Source: an uncultured Oscillospiraceae bacterium (GTDB lineage Bacteria > Bacillota > Clostridia > Oscillospirales > Oscillospiraceae). Taken from it: a DNA stretch of 7,258 bases. The stretch's first letter is position 1. Each line of letters begins with the position of its first letter. A program made the position numbers and the translations under genes. The notes under the pieces are model-generated. The model saw nothing but the letters and a program-made list of their open reading frames with translations. It searched no databases and was not told where the DNA came from. Positions 1 through 6,120 of this stretch are shown here, piece by piece. Location: positions 1 through 7,258 of the forward strand of contig CAKTKM010000073.1 of assembly GCA_934569425.1 (NCBI GenBank), written 5' to 3'.

Positions 1-902
1 GGCTGGCGGAGGCGCTGCACGTTACCGACAAGGCTGTCAGCAAATGGGAGCGCGGGCTTAGCTACCCCGACGTGACATTGCTGCAGCCGTTGGCGGAGGT
101 GTTTCATCTCCGTGTGGACGATCTGCTGACCTGCCGCGCCGCCGAAAAGGAGGAAATCTTGGAACCTGACATCACCCCCATCCCGTCACCCACCATCCCA
201 CAGCCGCCCGCAGCCGAAAATGCGTCGCCCGCCGTGCAGGCGGTGCTGGATATTTCCCGGGAAAATCTCGACCGGCGAAAGAAAAGACTGTTCCGCCGTA
301 TTCTGGCCGGCGTTCTCCTCTTTGCCGTGCTGGCTTTTGCGGGCGTCTGTATCTTTCTGGTGTTGAACCAGCGAAGCGGTGAGACCAACAACATTTTCAA
401 GCGCCAGCATTCACCCGTTGACGAGACCATCAGCATCGAAGCCTATCCCGCCAGCCTGTTCAGCGACGATCAGGTGCTGGTGCGGGCATGGAAGGGACGG
501 TATTATCTGGCGGATGATACCAGCTGTAAGACCCATGTCAGCGTCGCATCGGAGAAGGGCGATACCTTCCGTTGCTTCTATTGGTCGTCGGACGGCGTGT
601 ATGCCGTGGCTGTTACCGATTCAGAGGAGTCCTCCCGCAGTAGTGAGTTTTCCCTGTGGGATTTCGCGGATTTCAAGGAGAGCCGCCTGACTGCCGTCCG
701 TACGCAGCGGGGACAATATATCCGACAGCAGCTGGCACAGGAACGACTGGTGCCGGAGGACATGGATACCGCCGGAGGTATCCTTCGCGTCAACGGTTTC
801 CGCAGCGACACCCACATCCTGCTGCTGATCTATACCGCACCCGATGGAACAGTCTGCAAGCTGGCCTATGACTGCGATAGTGACACGGTGTCGCTTCGGT
901 AA
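1..902 (+). CDS. XRE-family HTH regulator with a membrane-anchored C-terminal domain (5' truncated)
   Basis: The reading frame is open from base 3 and continues upstream of the window, so the first ATG inside it (72) is internal and not the start. The first visible residues are the second half of an XRE/Cro-type helix-turn-helix: recognition-helix motif VTDKAVSKWERG, then SYPDVTLLQPLAEVF and the typical closing VDDLL. A proline-rich linker follows (bases about 162-225). A basic stretch RRKKRLFRR lies directly before one hydrophobic segment (bases about 300-365, LAGVLLFAVLAFAGVCIFLV). By the positive-inside rule the DNA-binding part is cytoplasmic and the last ~178 residues are outside the membrane. 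I do not recognise a family for that outer domain. Known: Clostridia carry many XRE proteins with C-terminal membrane segments, mostly uncharacterised. Inference: it may sense a cell-envelope signal. TAA stop at 900-902; a terminator follows at once. Confidence 0.85.
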   Translation, partial: LAEALHVTDKAVSKWERGLSYPDVTLLQPLAEVFHLRVDDLLTCRAAEKEEILEPDITPIPSPTIPQPPAAENASPAVQAVLDISRENLDRRKKRLFRRILAGVLLFAVLAFAGVCIFLVLNQRSGETNNIFKRQHSPVDETISIEAYPASLFSDDQVLVRAWKGRYYLADDTSCKTHVSVASEKGDTFRCFYWSSDGVYAVAVTDSEESSRSSEFSLWDFADFKESRLTAVRTQRGQYIRQQLAQERLVPEDMDTAGGILRVNGFRSDTHILLLIYTAPDGTVCKLAYDCDSDTVSLR

Positions 903-907
903 GGACA

Positions 908-941
908 TCAAAAAAGAGAGCCGTGCGGCTCTCTTTTTTGA
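908..941. terminator. Bidirectional intrinsic terminator between convergent genes
   Basis: A perfect stem, GAGAGCC (916-922) with GGCTCTC (927-933) around GTGC, is flanked by A6 on the left (910-915) and T6 on the right (934-939). The A and T runs make it a terminator in both directions: a U-run ends the plus-strand XRE gene (stop at 902) and another ends the minus-strand acidic zinc-ribbon gene (stop at 956). Confidence 0.92.
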
Positions 942-955
942 TACACATATCAGGA

Positions 956-1390
956 TCAGTCGTCCTCTTCCTCGTCGGCTTCGTTCAGAGCGTTGGCCAG
1001 ATCGCTCAGGTCAAACTCCAGCTTGGTGCCGCAGTTGGGACACACCACTTCGCCGTCCTCCAGAATGGACTCGTCGAAATACACTTCTTCCTCGCACTCG
1101 GGGCAGGTGGTCATGAAGCAGTCCTCATCATCTTCATCCTCATCTTCCCACTCGTCATCCTCGTCCTCCAGCTCGTAGAGGGACTCCTCCACCTCGCTCA
1201 GGTCGTCGCTGACGGCGTCCAGACCGTCCTCCAGATCCACCATCTCGTCCTGCATGTCCTCGATCTCGTCGGCCATGTGATCCAGCACGTCGATGATGGC
1301 GGCAAACAGCTTGCCCTCGCTGCTGTCGGCGTCCAGCTTCAGACCCTCGGCCAGACCCTTCAGATATGCTACCTTCTCAGAAATACCCAT
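956..1390 (-). CDS. Highly acidic zinc-ribbon protein, CD1247 N-terminal-domain type
   Basis: A 144-residue protein of unknown function. The N-terminus (MGISEKVAYLKGLAEGL, residues 1-17) matches what I know of the small clostridial family named for C. difficile CD1247, which is commonly found beside efp. Residues about 30-90 are helical and extremely acidic, probably coiled-coil in part. By hand count 57 of 144 residues are Asp or Glu, against five Lys and no Arg. Residues 96-120 hold a zinc ribbon: CPEC (C96, C99) and CPNC (C117, C120), with an extra Cys at 91. The C-terminus is again acidic. ATG at 1390 is preceded by AGAAAGGAG (1397-1405) at good spacing. It lies 45 nt downstream of efp on the same strand with no terminator between, so the two are probably co-transcribed. 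The family assignment is fairly secure; the molecular role is unknown, and a part in translation is only suggested by the link to EF-P. Confidence 0.85.
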   Translation of the reverse strand: MGISEKVAYLKGLAEGLKLDADSSEGKLFAAIIDVLDHMADEIEDMQDEMVDLEDGLDAVSDDLSEVEESLYELEDEDDEWEDEDEDDEDCFMTTCPECEEEVYFDESILEDGEVVCPNCGTKLEFDLSDLANALNEADEEEDD

Positions 1391-1435
1391 GTTCGGCTCC
1401 TTTCTTTACGGTTGGTTGATTGCTACGGAATAGAA

Positions 1436-2002
1436 TTACTTGCAGCGACCGATATATTCGCCGGTGCGGGTGTCAATGGTGATCTTGTCACCGATGTTGA
1501 TGAACAGAGGCACCTTCACCTCGGCGCCGGTCTCCACGGTGGCGGGCTTCAGGGTGTTGGTGGCGGTGTTGCCGGCCAGACCCGGCTCGGTCTCAGTGAC
1601 TTCCAGATCCATGAAGTTGGGACACTCCAGACCGAACACGTTGCCCTTGTAGCTCAGCACCTTGCACACAGTGTTCTCAGTGATGAAGCGGAACGCGTCG
1701 CCCAGCAGATCCTTGCCCAGAGGCACCATGTCGAAGGTCTCCTGGTCCATGAAGTAGTACAGGTCGCCGTCGTTGTAGCTGTAAGCCATGTCGCGGCGAT
1801 CCACAAAGGCTTCCTCGAACTTGGCGGTGGGGTTGAAGGACGTTTCGGTCACGGCGCCGGTCACGACGTTGCGCATCTTGGTGCGGACGAAAGCCGCGCC
1901 CTTGCCGGGCTTCACATGCTGGAATTCCACCACCTGCATGATCTTGCCGTCCATCTCGAAGGTCTTACCGTTTCTGAAATCGCCGGCAGTAATAGTTGCC
2001 AT
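1436..2002 (-). CDS. efp: Translation elongation factor P (EF-P)
   Basis: EF-P binds between the P and E sites of the ribosome and helps form peptide bonds at consecutive prolines. The 188-residue protein starts [20 protein letters not shown], the normal N-terminus of the KOW-like domain I. The domain I loop reads [14 protein letters not shown], with Lys34 at the loop tip. That is the position that is beta-lysylated in E. coli and 5-aminopentanolated in Bacillus, so this is a lysine-type and not an arginine (rhamnosylated) EF-P. Domain III ends with the typical [16 protein letters not shown]. The start at 2002 is set by GGGAGGA (2011-2017), 8 nt upstream. The frame stays open to 2122, but that stretch is promoter and leader. 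No known EF-P-modifying enzyme is in the window. Its neighbours are an M24 peptidase upstream and the CD1247-like gene downstream. Confidence 0.97.
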   Translation of the reverse strand: MATITAGDFRNGKTFEMDGKIMQVVEFQHVKPGKGAAFVRTKMRNVVTGAVTETSFNPTAKFEEAFVDRRDMAYSYNDGDLYYFMDQETFDMVPLGKDLLGDAFRFITENTVCKVLSYKGNVFGLECPNFMDLEVTETEPGLAGNTATNTLKPATVETGAEVKVPLFINIGDKITIDTRTGEYIGRCK

Positions 2003-2010
2003 ATTGATAT

Positions 2011-2017
2011 TCCTCCC
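2011..2017 (-). promoter_or_regulatory. efp ribosome binding site
   Basis: On the minus strand GGGAGGA stands 8 nt before ATG 2002. It decides the efp start in favour of MATITAG and against an in-frame ATG 40 codons further upstream. Confidence 0.9.
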
Positions 2018-2025
2018 ATGTTGAT

Positions 2026-2046
2026 GAGGGAATATGCGATTCCCTC
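2026..2046 (-). promoter_or_regulatory. Hairpin in the efp 5' leader
   Basis: A perfect inverted repeat: GAGGGAAT (2046-2039, minus strand) pairs with ATTCCCTC (2033-2026) around a 5-nt loop. It falls inside the predicted ~60-nt efp leader, 8 nt upstream of the Shine-Dalgarno sequence. No U-run follows, so it is not an intrinsic terminator. It could stabilise the mRNA or affect ribosome access; the role is inference. Confidence 0.6.
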
Positions 2047-2069
2047 GAATAGAATAATTCCGACTATCT

Positions 2070-2098
2070 ATTTTACATGATACGCGATTGTTTGGCAA
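2070..2098 (-). promoter_or_regulatory. Sigma-A-type promoter of efp
   Basis: On the minus strand, -35 TTGCCA (2098-2093), a 17-nt spacer and -10 TAAAAT (2075-2070). Transcription would begin near 2063, giving a leader of about 60 nt. This lets efp and the CD1247-like gene be transcribed apart from yqeG and the peptidase. Confidence 0.75.
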
Positions 2099-2123
2099 GA
2101 GCTTTACCGTATTTTTTGCCAAA
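2091..2123. repeat. 8-bp inverted repeat overlapping the efp -35 box
   Basis: TTTGGCAA (2091-2098) and TTGCCAAA (2116-2123) are perfect inverted copies 17 bp apart. The left arm covers the -35 hexamer. The right arm overlaps a second small palindrome, T6-GCC-A6 (2112-2126). It could be an operator, a weak RNA hairpin after the peptidase gene, or chance in AT-rich DNA. Confidence 0.45.
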
Positions 2124-2140
2124 AAACCGAAATTATTTCT

Positions 2141-3202
2141 TCACAGAACGGTCAGTTCCTTGTTGGCGTGGGTGATGATCTCCGCTCCGTGGGGACGCAG
2201 CACCATCACATCCTCGATCCGCACGCCGAATTTTCCCGGCAGGTAGATGCCCGGTTCGGCGCTGACCACGGCGTTCTTCGGCATGGGTTTGTCGTTGGCG
2301 GAGGAGGCGTTGGGCGCCTCATGGATGTCGATGCCGAGACTGTGGCCAAAGCTGTGGCCAAAATACGCGCCGTAGCCTGCGTCCTCAATGACCCTCCGTG
2401 CCGCACCGTCAATGGCCGCGCCGGTCGCGCCTGCCTTGGCGGCGGCAATGCCCGCCAGCTGTGCCTGCAAAACAATATCGTAAACCTGCCGCATCTCATC
2501 GGACGGCTCGCCCAGCGCCACGGTGCGGGTCATATCGCTGCAATAGCCCTGATACACGCAGCCGAAATCCATGGTGATGAAATCGCCCCGCTGTACCTGC
2601 CGCATCCCCGGTACGGCGTGGGGCATGGAGCCGTTGGGGCCGGAGGCCACAATGGTATCGAAGGACGTTTTTTCCGCCCCGGCGGACACCATAAGGTAAT
2701 CCAGCCGCGCGGCAATGGCCTTTTCCGTCATGCCGGGGCGGATCTCCGTCAGGATCTGTGCCAGCGCGCCCTCGGCGATCCGCTGTGCCGCCTCCATACA
2801 GGCCAGCTCCTGCGGATCCTTGCTGCCCCGCAGCTCCGTCATCAGCGCCGAGGCCGGTACCAGCGCACAGGACAGCTTTTTTTCGTATACACTGTGCTCT
2901 GCCACGGTCATGACCGCGTCTTCAAACCCCACCGTTTTTGCGCCGGATCGCTCCAGTGCTTCGCTAATCAGGGCAGAGAAAGGTTTTTCCCGGCTAACCT
3001 CGCCGATCACGGCAGCGCCGCCGATGGCTTTTTCCGCAGCCTCGGTGTAGCGGCTGTCCGTGAAGTACCAGCTGCCCTTGCCTGTCACCAGCGCAACGCC
3101 TTCCCCCAGAAAGCCTGTGGCGTAATAGCAGTTGGAAGTGCCGGTCAGCAGCACCGCGTCCAGTTCACCGAGACGGTCAGCGATCCGTGTGAGATGATTC
3201 AT
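2141..3202 (-). CDS. M24 family aminopeptidase, Xaa-Pro type
   Basis: A cytoplasmic metallopeptidase expected to remove an N-terminal residue that precedes proline. The 353-residue length is typical of the short YqhT/PepQ-like Firmicute enzymes. Residues 1-125 form a creatinase/prolidase-like N-terminal domain. From about residue 130 there is a pita-bread catalytic domain with all five dinuclear-metal ligands: Asp212 (ITMDFG), Asp223 (CSDMTRT), His287 (FGHSLG), Glu316 (SAEPGIY) and Glu330 (RIEDVM). The expected active-site histidines are His195 (MPHAVPG) and His294 (IHEAPN). ATG 3202 has AAAGGAG (3211-3217) 8 nt upstream. The start lies 26 nt inside the 3' end of yqeG, which suggests translational coupling. 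Exact specificity (aminopeptidase P against prolidase) cannot be fixed from sequence, so I give no gene symbol. Confidence 0.93.
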   Translation of the reverse strand: MNHLTRIADRLGELDAVLLTGTSNCYYATGFLGEGVALVTGKGSWYFTDSRYTEAAEKAIGGAAVIGEVSREKPFSALISEALERSGAKTVGFEDAVMTVAEHSVYEKKLSCALVPASALMTELRGSKDPQELACMEAAQRIAEGALAQILTEIRPGMTEKAIAARLDYLMVSAGAEKTSFDTIVASGPNGSMPHAVPGMRQVQRGDFITMDFGCVYQGYCSDMTRTVALGEPSDEMRQVYDIVLQAQLAGIAAAKAGATGAAIDGAARRVIEDAGYGAYFGHSFGHSLGIDIHEAPNASSANDKPMPKNAVVSAEPGIYLPGKFGVRIEDVMVLRPHGAEIITHANKELTVL

Positions 3203-3713
3203 GCAGTAAGCTCCTTTCTTTTTCCCGCGCCATGGCCTTGAAGGGCGCCTGCATGGCGTGCAGTACCTTTTGCCACGCTGTTGCCGCCCCGCCTGCCGGT
3301 TCCACCATCAGCGCCGTTACGCCGGACAGGTTGGCTGCCAGTACGTCTGTCAGCAGCTTGTCGCCCAGCATGGCGGTCTCTGCTTCCGCCGCGCCCGCCT
3401 TGCGCATGGCGCGCCGTAGCCCTGTGGGAGAGGGCTTCCGGGCGTGTCCGACGTAGTCGATGCCCAGCACGCGGCAGAAATCGTTCACCCGTTTGCCGCT
3501 GCGGTTGTTGGACAGGATCATCACCGTGATTCCGGCGGCCTTCAGCCCATCGATCCAGGTTTTCACGTCTTCAGGTGGTATCCTCACCGACTTGGGCGCC
3601 AGCGTATAGTCCAGATCGCACAGCAAAAGCCGTATGCCTTTTTGACGCAGCAGCTCCGCCGTCACGCCGCGGTAGTCGCGCAGCAGCCGGTCAGGCCGCA
3701 GGGAAACACGCAT
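3177..3713 (-). CDS. yqeG: YqeG-family HAD phosphatase (subfamily IIIA)
   Basis: A small HAD-superfamily hydrolase of 178 residues, predicted cytoplasmic; the physiological substrate of YqeG is not established to my knowledge. All HAD motifs are present: motif I CDLDYTL (Asp33 nucleophile, Asp35 acid/base), motif II ILSNN (Ser68), motif III RKPSP (Lys93) and motif IV GDKLLTD (Asp118, Asp123). The GDKLLTDVLAAN block followed by a hydrophobic strand is characteristic of YqeG. I chose ATG 3713 (MRVSLRPDRLL) because AAAAGGAG (3728-3721) is 7 nt before it. The ATG two codons earlier (3719) is only 1 nt from the same site, and the frame's outermost ATG (3776) lies in the promoter. First gene of the minus-strand block; its end overlaps the peptidase gene. 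Confidence 0.93.
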   Translation of the reverse strand: MRVSLRPDRLLRDYRGVTAELLRQKGIRLLLCDLDYTLAPKSVRIPPEDVKTWIDGLKAAGITVMILSNNRSGKRVNDFCRVLGIDYVGHARKPSPTGLRRAMRKAGAAEAETAMLGDKLLTDVLAANLSGVTALMVEPAGGAATAWQKVLHAMQAPFKAMAREKERSLLHESSHTDR

Positions 3714-3720
3714 ATCCATG

Positions 3721-3728
3721 CTCCTTTT
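3721..3728 (-). promoter_or_regulatory. yqeG ribosome binding site
   Basis: AAAAGGAG on the minus strand. Spacing of 7 nt to ATG 3713, against 1 nt to ATG 3719 and none to ATG 3776, decides the yqeG start. Confidence 0.8.
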
Positions 3729-3747
3729 CTCATAAATTTTCTCAAGT

Positions 3748-3776
3748 AGTATAGCAGTTTTTATTGAAAAAAACAA
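3748..3776 (-). promoter_or_regulatory. Probable promoter of yqeG-peptidase operon
   Basis: On the minus strand, -35 TTGTTT (3776-3771, weak), 17-nt spacer, -10 TATACT (3753-3748). It lies in the 75-bp gap to the divergent GH18-like gene. I see no equally good plus-strand promoter in that gap. Confidence 0.6.
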
Positions 3777-3788
3777 GGGGGAGGGTAT

Positions 3789-4529
3789 ATGCGGTTCTAT
3801 CTGGCGGCAGGGGCGGGGGAGACACTGCCGCGGGGGACGTTCTCACCTGTGCAGGCTGCTTACCGGCTGGGACAGCGGTTGCTGTCGGCGGCGGAAAGTA
3901 CACCGGTGCGGGGTGGACTGATGCTGGTGTGCGACAGCCGCGAGTGCGGCGCTCCCGAGGTGCTGGCTCACGATATTTTGCGGGAGTGCCTGCGGCGGAA
4001 TTACGATGGCGTGGTGCTGGACTGGTACCATAACGGGGCGGATCGGGGGACATTAACGGGCTTAATGGGGCAATTATGTACCCAATACCAGCGGCGGCTT
4101 TTCGTGCCGGAACGGTATGCCGCCCACGCGCCCCGCGCCACGGTGCTGCTGAACACCGCCATTTCCGGCGGTACCCTGAAAAACTGTCTACAGGAGGGAC
4201 TTCGCCGCTATGGTGCGGAGCGGCTGGCGCTGGATCTGGAGCGGATGCGGCTGGACTTCATTCTTCCGCTTGCCGATGGGCGGCGTCGTCCGTTGGCCGC
4301 GGCGGAGCTGCGGCGGCTGCGGGAGGGGAAAAGCATCTATTTCTCCGAGGAGCTGTGCGCCCGCTATTTTACTTACCGCACCGGAAACGAAAGCCACTAT
4401 GTGCTGTTTGACGATGTGCAGACACTGCGGAAAAAGGCTGCTCTGGCGGAAAATATGGGGATCGGCGAGTGCTTCCTGATGCTGCCGGAGGTATCGGACA
4501 TTGCCGGCGAGCTGCTGGGAGCGGGATAA
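3789..4529 (+). CDS. GH18-like TIM-barrel protein lacking the catalytic glutamate (hypothetical)
   Basis: A 246-residue protein with no signal peptide or membrane segment, so probably cytoplasmic. Two parts resemble glycoside hydrolase family 18 proteins of the YaaH/YdhD type. Residues 72-80 (YDGVVLDWY) sit where GH18 has the beta-4 signature DGxDxDxE. Residues 191-233 (ARYFTY, then FDDVQTLRKKAALAENMGIG and a hydrophobic strand) match the C-terminal part, where GH18 has a PYFTY...WFEDxRSxxxKxxLxxxxGL-type run. The signature is degenerate: the catalytic Glu is Tyr80 and the middle Asp is Val76, although Asp73 and Asp78 remain. If the relation holds, this is probably a non-hydrolytic sugar-binding or scaffold protein. 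ATG 3789 follows a purine-rich GGGGGAGGG site (3777-3785). It is transcribed alone, divergent from yqeG, with a terminator 23 nt after the stop. The gene is secure; the family link is my motif reading, not a search. Confidence 0.75.
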   Translation: MRFYLAAGAGETLPRGTFSPVQAAYRLGQRLLSAAESTPVRGGLMLVCDSRECGAPEVLAHDILRECLRRNYDGVVLDWYHNGADRGTLTGLMGQLCTQYQRRLFVPERYAAHAPRATVLLNTAISGGTLKNCLQEGLRRYGAERLALDLERMRLDFILPLADGRRRPLAAAELRRLREGKSIYFSEELCARYFTYRTGNESHYVLFDDVQTLRKKAALAENMGIGECFLMLPEVSDIAGELLGAG

Positions 4530-4552
4530 AACGGAGCTGGACAGGGGCAGAT

Positions 4553-4585
4553 AAAAAATGACAGGCGGAATGCCTGTCATTTTTT
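4553..4585. terminator. Bidirectional intrinsic terminator
   Basis: A perfect 14-bp inverted repeat (4553-4566 with 4572-4585) around loop GGAAT. The GC core is TGACAGGC/GCCTGTCA, flanked by A6 and T6, so it works on both strands. It ends the GH18-like gene (stop at 4529) and the opposing solute-binding protein gene (stop at 4594). Confidence 0.95.
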
Positions 4586-4593
4586 GTGCCGCG

Positions 4594-5934
4594 TTATTCC
4601 CGTGCCGCCGCGTTGGCGTTGGCCGCGCAGGTGTTGGTCTCAATGACCACATCGCCGCCGTTGCCTATGCGCTGCAGCATGTTCCACCACTCGGTGCGGG
4701 CGGTAGCCCAGCCGGGGGTCAGCGTGTCATAGCCGGACAAAAACGCCGTCAGCTTAGCGTATTCTCCCGCTACCTGCTCATCCCGCCACAGACCGCTGAG
4801 ACTGACGCCGTCAGCGGCGGCGCGGACAGGAAAGCAGCCCGCTGTCTTTACCGCGTCGGCGGTAGCCTGCCCGTCGGCAAAGAAGCGTACCAGCAGCTTC
4901 GCGGCCTCCAGCCGCTCCTCATCAGCGTTGTCAAAAACACCGAAGCACCATATGTCGCCCTGCAAGCGGCTCTCGCCGGTTTCGGAGGGGAAGGCCATAA
5001 ACTCAATGGTCTGGCCGTTGACGGTTTTGCCCGCTTCATGTACCACCGGCTCGCCGCCCTCCTCGGCAGGCTCGTCCACTACCGGTGTGGTCTGCCGTGT
5101 CAGATCCCAGCAGAAGGACATCTTCAGCGATTCGTGATAGAACAGCGTGGCCTCTTCCTCGCCGTTGATGGCATCGTCAAATTCGATGCCTTTGGTGTCC
5201 CGCAGCAGCGTCAGCGCCTGCTGATTGGCCTCGGAATTCATGACATAGCCCGTGTGGGCATCGTTGGAAAAGGCACCGCCGTACAGGTTGGTCACCAGCG
5301 CCCGGGTCCCCTCGTCGCCGTTCTGACCGGAGCAGTACACGGCGGCCACGGTCTCGCCGTACTTATCCCGCAGCGCCTTCACTGCCTGTGTGAACTGCTC
5401 GGTGGTCCATGTACGGGTCTCCAAGTCGATATACTCGTCGGCACCCGCCGTGACAAAGGCGTCATAGTTGATGGCCATACACGGTACATTCATGGCAAAG
5501 GGATAAGCGTAGCATTTGCCGTCCGCGGTGAAGCAGGCGTTCTGGCAGGCGGCGTTGACCTCCGCCTTGTCCACATCGTCCCACATGCCGGACAGATCCG
5601 CCAGCATTCCCTCGCTGCCCCAGACCTTTACCAGCCGATCCGGCTGCGCCAGCAGTACATCCGGTGCAGCACCGCCGTCCACGGCGGTGCTCAGCTTGTC
5701 ATCGCCGGTGGTCTCATCCAGACACTGCACGGTCACTTGAATGTCGGGGTACACGCTGTTGAACTGTGCCACCAGCTTTTCCACAGCAGCGCTGTCACCC
5801 CAGTCTCCCGCGGGGAAGGTCCACAGCGTCAACTGAATGGCGGGCTGCTCGGTGTCATCCTTGGTCTGACTGCCGCATCCCGCCGCACTCAGCGTCAGCA
5901 GCAGCGCCAGCACCAGAGCCAGCAATTTTTTCAT
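4594..5934 (-). CDS. ABC transporter extracellular solute-binding lipoprotein (sugar-type, family 1)
   Basis: A 446-residue lipoprotein expected to sit on the outer face of the membrane and deliver a ligand, probably an oligosaccharide or similar, to an ABC importer. The N-terminus is a lipoprotein signal: KK, a leucine/alanine-rich core and lipobox SAAGC with Cys20 as the lipidation site. Mature protein features fit SBP family 1: IQLTLWTFPAGDW near the start, LVAQFNSVYPDIQVTVQ, GAAPDVLLAQPDRL and an Asn/Tyr/Trp-rich ligand cleft, with EWWNMLQRI near the C-terminus. ATG 5934 has TAAGGAGGAT-type spacing (AAGGAGG at 5943-5949, 8 nt upstream); the open frame before it (to 6033) is leader and promoter. 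No permease or ATPase gene adjoins it: a terminator and a convergent gene lie downstream, a divergent tepA upstream. The ligand cannot be named. Confidence 0.9.
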   Translation of the reverse strand: MKKLLALVLALLLTLSAAGCGSQTKDDTEQPAIQLTLWTFPAGDWGDSAAVEKLVAQFNSVYPDIQVTVQCLDETTGDDKLSTAVDGGAAPDVLLAQPDRLVKVWGSEGMLADLSGMWDDVDKAEVNAACQNACFTADGKCYAYPFAMNVPCMAINYDAFVTAGADEYIDLETRTWTTEQFTQAVKALRDKYGETVAAVYCSGQNGDEGTRALVTNLYGGAFSNDAHTGYVMNSEANQQALTLLRDTKGIEFDDAINGEEEATLFYHESLKMSFCWDLTRQTTPVVDEPAEEGGEPVVHEAGKTVNGQTIEFMAFPSETGESRLQGDIWCFGVFDNADEERLEAAKLLVRFFADGQATADAVKTAGCFPVRAAADGVSLSGLWRDEQVAGEYAKLTAFLSGYDTLTPGWATARTEWWNMLQRIGNGGDVVIETNTCAANANAAARE

Positions 5935-6004
5935 ACATATATCCTCCTTATTTTGACGGCCACAGGGCGTTTTTTGCTCCGCAGCCACGGAAATAACTCT
6001 GCAT

Positions 6005-6033
6005 ATTGTATAGAAAGAGCGCCGAATTGTCAA
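6005..6033 (-). promoter_or_regulatory. Near-consensus sigma-A promoter of the solute-binding protein gene
   Basis: On the minus strand, perfect -35 TTGACA (6033-6028), 17-nt spacer, -10 TACAAT (6010-6005). The predicted leader is about 60 nt and ends in a strong AAGGAGG ribosome binding site (5943-5949). I see no clear operator or catabolite-control (cre) palindrome over it. Confidence 0.88.
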
Positions 6034-6120
6034 GTCATGGTAAAAATGGGAGGGTTTTGGGCGGCGGAATAGTTTACCGTTCTTTGGAGAACACTACGGG
6101 AAAAGGAGGGAGCATATCCA

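Noticed and set aside
2026..2046. efp leader hairpin as an intrinsic terminator
   Set aside because: No U-run follows the stem on either strand, and efp lies directly downstream.
923..2080. 385-codon plus-strand open frame across the zinc-ribbon gene and efp
   Set aside because: It is antisense to two well-supported genes. The protein is a low-complexity run of V, H, L and G typical of a shadow frame in GC-rich DNA, and it crosses the terminator and the efp promoter.
2003..2122. N-terminal extension of EF-P to 228 residues
   Set aside because: The stretch holds the -35 and -10 boxes and the leader hairpin. EF-P proteins begin at [12 protein letters not shown] and the ribosome binding site is just before it.
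2168..3241. 357-codon plus-strand open frame opposite the M24 peptidase
   Set aside because: The minus strand encodes a peptidase with all five metal ligands. The plus frame has no ribosome binding site and no recognisable motif.
3714..3776. N-terminal extension of YqeG to 199 residues
   Set aside because: It covers the -10 and -35 boxes and the ribosome binding site, and exceeds the usual YqeG length.
5941..6004. Riboswitch in the solute-binding protein leader
   Set aside because: The leader is only about 60 nt with no stable stem or recognisable aptamer elements.
5935..6033. N-terminal extension of the solute-binding protein (33 residues)
   Set aside because: It would bury the lipoprotein signal and covers the promoter; AAGGAGG is placed for ATG 5934.
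4558..6072. 504-codon plus-strand open frame opposite the solute-binding protein
   Set aside because: The minus strand has a lipoprotein signal, promoter and ribosome binding site. The plus frame starts inside the terminator hairpin and runs through the opposing promoter.
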